Under the pieces are notes generated by a model, which saw only the letters and a program-made list of their open reading frames with translations, made no database searches and had not been told where the DNA came from. 36,152 bases of DNA. Source: Muribaculum sp. Lineage in GTDB: Bacteria; Bacillota; Clostridia; Lachnospirales; Lachnospiraceae. Made by a program: the position numbers and the translations under genes. Below, piece by piece: positions 31,959 to 36,152 of the stretch (the stretch's first letter is position 1; each line of letters starts with the position of its first letter). Location of the stretch: the NCBI GenBank assembly GCA_023663505.1, contig JAMPHH010000027.1, positions 1 to 36,152 on the forward strand, written 5' to 3'.

Positions 31959-33410
31959 TCAAAGCCTTGCGCCTTCCACAAACGCCCGATACCCCCTGTA
32001 AGTCTCGTACACATCAGCCTTGCTGGTCGCTTCCCACGGCGCGTGCATATTCATCACAGCCACGCCGCTGTCGATCACGTTCATGCCGTACAATGCCAGA
32101 ATATAGGCGATGGTTCCGCCGCCGCCCAAGTCAACCTTGCCAAGCTCCGCGGTCTGGAAATTAATTTTTTCCCTGTCAAAAATATCCCTGATATGGGCGA
32201 TATACTCTGCGTTGGCGTCGTTGGAGCCGGACTTTCCCCTTGATCCGGTAAACTTGTTAAACACCATGCCGCCGCCCAGATAAGCCACGTTTTTCTTGTC
32301 AAAGCTCGCCGCGAAGGAAGGGTCATACGCACTGCTCACGTCGGAGGAAAGCATACAGCTATGGGCAAGACATCTGCGAACGTTCAGCTCACTGTACTCT
32401 CCCGCAAGATTCATCACCTCAGCCACCGCGTTCTCAAAGAATTTGGACTGCATTCCCGTAGCGCCCACAGAGCCGATCTCCTCCTTATCCACCAGAATAC
32501 AGCACATGGTACGCTCCGTGGTCTTGGTGTCCAACATCGCCTTCATGGAGGTAAACGCACATACTCTGTCGTCCTGCCCGTAAGCCAAGATCATGCTGCG
32601 GTCAAAGCCCGCTTCCCTCGCGCTTCCGGCGGGAACCACCTCGAGCTCGGCGGAGACAAAGTCCTCCTCCTCGATATCATAGGTCTCCTTCAGAATGCGC
32701 AGAATCCCTTCCCTGACCGCATCCTTGCCCGACTTTCCGCTCTCGTTGAGCTGATCGTTTTGATTCTTTTTCTCATTCTTTTTGTCTGATTTCTTGTCGA
32801 TCACGAGAGGACGGTTACCGATAATGATATCCAACGCCTCGCCCTCGATCACCTTGGCAGCCTTTTTCTCTAACTGCTCCTGTGCCAAATGAATCAAGAG
32901 ATCCGACACGAAGAACACGGGATCGTCCTCATTTTCCCCCACGTTCAGTTCAATGGTGGTGCCGTCCTTTTTCACCACGACACCGTGAATGGCAAGCGGG
33001 ATCGTCACCCACTGATACTTCTTGACGCCGCCGTAATAATGGGTGTCGAGGTAAGCAAAGCCGCCCTCCTCGTACAAGGGATTCTGCTTGATATCCAGTC
33101 TGGGACTGTCAATATGCGCCCCCAGAATATTCATTCCCTCCGTCATGGGCCTCTCGCCAAGCTGAAACATAGCGACTGATTTGTTCATCCACACGCTGTA
33201 TACCTTGTCGCCCGCCTTGAGCGACGCTCCCTTCTTTATCAGGGCATCTAATTCCTGATAGCCCGCCGCTTCCACTGCGTTCACGATCGTGTCCACACAC
33301 TCCCGCTCTGTCTTGCCGTTGTCGAGGAATTCCCGATACTCGTCACAGAGCTTCTCCAATTTCTTCAAATGCTTGGAGTCATAAGTCTCCCAAGTGTTTT
33401 TCTTTTCCAT
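31959..33410 (-). CDS. M18-family zinc aminopeptidase
   Basis: This cytoplasmic metallo-aminopeptidase of the aspartyl aminopeptidase type has 483 residues. The zinc and catalytic sites are visible as GAHIDSPRLD (about residue 97), VDKEEIGSVGATG (about 305), SSDVSSAYDP and a C-terminal NMHAPWEATSKADVYETYRG, with VDLGGGGTIAYILA before it. A Lys/Asn-rich insert (SDKKNEKKNQNDQLNESG, about 208-226) is unusual and probably a surface loop. The start has AAGGA ten bases upstream. M18 enzymes trim N-terminal acidic or other residues from peptides; the exact preference is not readable here. It is followed by queA. Confidence 0.93.
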   Translation of the reverse strand: MEKKNTWETYDSKHLKKLEKLCDEYREFLDNGKTERECVDTIVNAVEAAGYQELDALIKKGASLKAGDKVYSVWMNKSVAMFQLGERPMTEGMNILGAHIDSPRLDIKQNPLYEEGGFAYLDTHYYGGVKKYQWVTIPLAIHGVVVKKDGTTIELNVGENEDDPVFFVSDLLIHLAQEQLEKKAAKVIEGEALDIIIGNRPLVIDKKSDKKNEKKNQNDQLNESGKSGKDAVREGILRILKETYDIEEEDFVSAELEVVPAGSAREAGFDRSMILAYGQDDRVCAFTSMKAMLDTKTTERTMCCILVDKEEIGSVGATGMQSKFFENAVAEVMNLAGEYSELNVRRCLAHSCMLSSDVSSAYDPSFAASFDKKNVAYLGGGMVFNKFTGSRGKSGSNDANAEYIAHIRDIFDREKINFQTAELGKVDLGGGGTIAYILALYGMNVIDSGVAVMNMHAPWEATSKADVYETYRGYRAFVEGARL

Positions 33411-33534
33411 AAATCCAGATTCCTTTCCAAATATTTATTCCTACAAGCAATGTGTCGATGCTTGCAGCATTCGTCATTCTAAGCGTCTTATACGCTTCTC
33501 CTTATGCGCTGCTTTGTCCTCCTTGCATGCGCGC

Positions 33535-35961
33535 TCACTGGCGCAGCTCGATTCCCATCTGCTCCAGACCGTTTAGAATCTTCTTCATAGCCGCGGACAC
33601 ATCAGCCTCCTCCAAGGTCTTATCCTTCGCGCGGAATGTGATGGAATACGCCACGGACTTGAAGCCCTCCTTGATCTGACTGCCCTCGTAGATATCGAAC
33701 AGGGAATAGCTCTCCAATATCTTCCCGCCCCGCTGCGCGATCATTTGCTCGATCTGACCCACGAGCACCGACTCGGGCACCACCATACTGATATCGCGGC
33801 TCACCGCGGGGAATCTTGCAATGCCCTCATACTTTCTGTCAAAGGTGGTAAGGGGCACGATCTCCGGCATATCCAGCACCGCCACATAAGCCTTCGTCCC
33901 AATGTCATAATTGTCACAGACCTCAGGGTGCACCTCGCCAAAATATCCCAGCACATGCCCCTGATACTTCACCAGTGCCTGCCGTCCGGGGTGCAGGAAG
34001 GTCTTGCCCGCGTTCGGGTCATACTCCTTCTTCGCCTTAATCCCCACGCTCTCCAAGAATTCCTCTATCACGCCCTTCATGGTGAAGAAGTCTCCCTCCC
34101 CATAGAAGCCCAGTGTGAATTGCATTCTCTCGTCGGGCAGCTCCGTCACGGGCACTGCCTTGGGAACATAAATATTGCCCAATTCATAGAGCCTTACATT
34201 CTTGTTTCTCCTGTTGTAATTAGTCGCAAGACTTGTCAGCATACCGTTCAGGGAGATCGTCCGCATGATCGAGAAGTCCTCCCCCAAAGGATTGGAAATG
34301 GTGACAGTCCTTCTCAGCTCGTCATCTGCAGGCAGGAGCAGTCGGTCAAACACCTTGGGACTCTCGAAGGAATAGGTCATTCCCTGAGAGAAACCACAAT
34401 ACTCCGCGATATCCCTTGCCTTCTGCTCGATTCTCAGCTTATACGAAAGCTTGCCGTTGGTGGACTCGCCGCTCGGCAGTGTGGTGGGAATCTTGTCATA
34501 GCCGTAGAATCTCGCCACCTCCTCCGCTATATCCGCCATACCGATCAAATCCTGACGAAACGCGGGAAGCACCAGCTTCATCTGTCCGTTTTCCTCCACC
34601 GCCCTGATATCCAGTCGGCTGAAGATCTCAAGCATCTCCTCGTTGCTCACCTTAGTGCCAAGCAGCCTGTTATACCGCTCCGGCTCAAAGGGGAGCTCTC
34701 GCAGCGCAGGGATAGGCTCCTTCACGTCCACCATACCGCCTACCACCTCGCCGCAGCCCAGCTCCTCGATCAACTGGCAGGCGCGGTTGATTGCCTCCTC
34801 CGCATTGCGGGGCTCCAAGCCCTTCTCGAATTTGCCGGAGGCGTCTGTCCGAAGCCCCAATCTCTTGGCTGACTTACGAATATTCGCCCCGTTAAATATC
34901 GCCGCCTCAAAGAGCACCGTGTGAACCTCATCGGTGATCTTGGAATTCTCACCGCCCATGATCCCTGCGATACCGATCTCCTTCTCGGCGTCACAGATCA
35001 TCAGCACCTCGCCGTCCAGCTTTCTCATTTGACCATCTAAGGTCTGGAAGGTATCGCCGTCCTTAGCCCTGCGGACAATGATCTTATGTCCCGCCACGGC
35101 GTCCAGATCAAAGGCATGCATGGGCTGACCATACTCCTCCATCACATAGTTGGTGATATCCACCAGATTATTGATCGGACGGATACCGCTTGAGGCAAGC
35201 CTTCTCTGCATCCATTCCGGAGAAGGCCCGATCTTGATATTCTTGCAGACCCTCGCACAGTATCTCGTACATAGGTCGGCGTCCTTCACCTCCACGGACA
35301 CATAATCATTCACGTCCTCGCCGTTGCCGCACTCCTTTACCACAGGCGGGCGAAAGGGCTTTCTGAATGTCGCCGCGGCTTCTCTGGCGATTCCCAGTAC
35401 ACTGTAACAATCCACGCGGTTTGACGTCACCTCGTACTCAAAAACAGTGTCATGCAGACCCAACAGCTCCACCGCGTCGGCACCCACCTCCACATCATCC
35501 TTGAAAATATAAATTCCATCCTCCGGCGCCTCGGGATACATATTGCGATCCGACCCGAGCTCCTCGATGGAGCACATCATACCATTGGACTCCACGCCGC
35601 GAAGCTTGCCTGCCTTGATGACAATGCCGTCCTCCGGAAGCGGACCTCCGTCATGACCGCCTGCCACCTTGCCGCCGTCCAGTACCACGGGCACCTTCTG
35701 CCCCTCCTTTACATTGGGTGCACCGGTGACGATCTGAATCGTCCCCGTCCCGATGTTCACCTGACATACCACCAGCTTATCCGCGTCAGGGTGACGCTCG
35801 ATCTTCTCGATCTGTCCCACTACTATCTTGTCCAAATTCTTGTCTTTTCTTTCAAATCCCTCCACCTTCGTGCCGGTCAGCGTCATCGCGTCGCGGTATT
35901 CCTGCGCCGTGCAGTCAAGGTCGGGCACATATGCTTTAATCCATGATAAGGATGTGTTCAT
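33535..35961 (-). CDS. pheT: Phenylalanyl-tRNA synthetase beta subunit
   Basis: It is the larger subunit of the alpha2-beta2 PheRS that charges tRNA-Phe. The 808-residue protein has the expected order: N-terminal OB-fold tRNA-binding domain (residues about 40-155, GQIEKIERHPDADKLVVCQV and LRGVESNGMMCSIEELG), B3/B4 editing region (YEVTSNRVDCYSVLGIAREA, SGIRPINNLVDITNYVM), B5 domain (YDKIPTTLPSGE), catalytic-like core and C-terminal anticodon-binding FDX-ACB domain (about 715-808, FPAVSRDISMVVPESV). The start has AAGGAAG eight bases upstream. The alpha subunit gene pheS normally precedes it and should lie beyond the window edge, separated by the repeat at 36004-36152. Confidence 0.98.
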   Translation of the reverse strand: MNTSLSWIKAYVPDLDCTAQEYRDAMTLTGTKVEGFERKDKNLDKIVVGQIEKIERHPDADKLVVCQVNIGTGTIQIVTGAPNVKEGQKVPVVLDGGKVAGGHDGGPLPEDGIVIKAGKLRGVESNGMMCSIEELGSDRNMYPEAPEDGIYIFKDDVEVGADAVELLGLHDTVFEYEVTSNRVDCYSVLGIAREAAATFRKPFRPPVVKECGNGEDVNDYVSVEVKDADLCTRYCARVCKNIKIGPSPEWMQRRLASSGIRPINNLVDITNYVMEEYGQPMHAFDLDAVAGHKIIVRRAKDGDTFQTLDGQMRKLDGEVLMICDAEKEIGIAGIMGGENSKITDEVHTVLFEAAIFNGANIRKSAKRLGLRTDASGKFEKGLEPRNAEEAINRACQLIEELGCGEVVGGMVDVKEPIPALRELPFEPERYNRLLGTKVSNEEMLEIFSRLDIRAVEENGQMKLVLPAFRQDLIGMADIAEEVARFYGYDKIPTTLPSGESTNGKLSYKLRIEQKARDIAEYCGFSQGMTYSFESPKVFDRLLLPADDELRRTVTISNPLGEDFSIMRTISLNGMLTSLATNYNRRNKNVRLYELGNIYVPKAVPVTELPDERMQFTLGFYGEGDFFTMKGVIEEFLESVGIKAKKEYDPNAGKTFLHPGRQALVKYQGHVLGYFGEVHPEVCDNYDIGTKAYVAVLDMPEIVPLTTFDRKYEGIARFPAVSRDISMVVPESVLVGQIEQMIAQRGGKILESYSLFDIYEGSQIKEGFKSVAYSITFRAKDKTLEEADVSAAMKKILNGLEQMGIELRQ

Positions 35962-36003
35962 TTTTCATCTTCCTTTCTTTAATTTAGAATTTAAAACTTC
36001 TGA

Positions 36004-36152
36004 TTTGCACCCCGCTGCATCCGCCAATCCAATTTTATCGGATTTGCACTCATGCAAGCGCTGACACCCAGTCAACAACCCCGCTGCAAGCAACGGGGCA
36101 TCAAGCTTGCAACGCTGCAGAGCAGCGGGGTATGTGACCCTCGCGGCATTCG
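36004..36152. repeat. Dispersed palindromic repeat upstream of pheT (runs off window)
   Basis: ACCCCGCTGCAAGCAACGGGG and GCTGCAGAGCAGCGGGG flank a short spacer (36074-36130), with GCATCAAGC after the first arm. This parallels the element at 953-1051 (ACCCCGCAGCAAGCTGCGGGG then GTATCAAGA). Flanking modules 36022-36049 and 36137-36152 match the copy at 22872-22900. Confidence 0.75.

Noticed and set aside
33745..34872. 375-codon plus-strand frame
   Set aside because: It is antisense to pheT; His/Leu/Arg-rich shadow composition.

Overview
The window looks like chromosome from a Gram-positive, endospore-forming anaerobe of the Clostridia, most likely Lachnospiraceae. This rests on the gene content (Re-type citrate synthase beside an NADP isocitrate dehydrogenase, PocR chemoreceptor-like protein, class B sortase with PKTG-tailed BspA proteins, high-cysteine small proteins), on strong AGGAGG ribosome binding sites, and on sigma-A-like promoters. 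No tRNA, rRNA, CRISPR array, phage gene or transposase is visible.

Layout. (1) 1-4759: a giant BspA-family surface protein gene on the minus strand, cut in two by a ~99 bp palindromic repeat at 953-1051. (2) 5101-6994: an 18-bp tandem repeat, then a blaI/blaR1-type repressor and membrane metalloprotease pair. Near-identical BlaI-like operators lie at the blaI promoter and at the bspA promoter. (3) 7043-9349: two paralogous lipoproteins, a small ORF, a 226-bp imperfect inverted repeat and a terminator. (4) 9356-12907: an operon for 2-oxoglutarate/glutamate synthesis (Re-citrate synthase, GntR regulator, NADP-isocitrate dehydrogenase), with a perfect 22-bp GntR-type palindrome on its promoter. 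(5) 12973-13296: a compact locus read here as a par/Fst-like type I toxin-antitoxin module. It has a 31-codon membrane peptide gene, a convergent small RNA promoter, a shared perfect hairpin, and a repeat that makes the small RNA complementary to the toxin start region. (6) 13439-21441: a cell-surface operon of class B sortase, a 1582-aa BspA protein with a TPKTGD tail, and a 659-aa BspA protein. (7) 21506-22817, plus strand: three small Cys/Gly/Asn-rich or Met-rich proteins, each preceded by a CATA-N3-TA box like the mother-cell sporulation -10. (8) 22938-36152: mostly housekeeping genes (leuS, PocR-MCP protein, EF-G-like GTPase, tyrA on plus, VanZ-like, PilZ, queA, M18 aminopeptidase, pheT), ending in another copy of the palindromic repeat upstream of pheT.

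The best candidate for an undescribed system is the type I toxin-antitoxin locus at about 13.0-13.3 kb. Next are the BlaI-linked control of a surface adhesin, the repeat-element disruption of that adhesin, and the three-gene candidate spore cassette. All functions are inferred by reading motifs. No database search or folding software was used.
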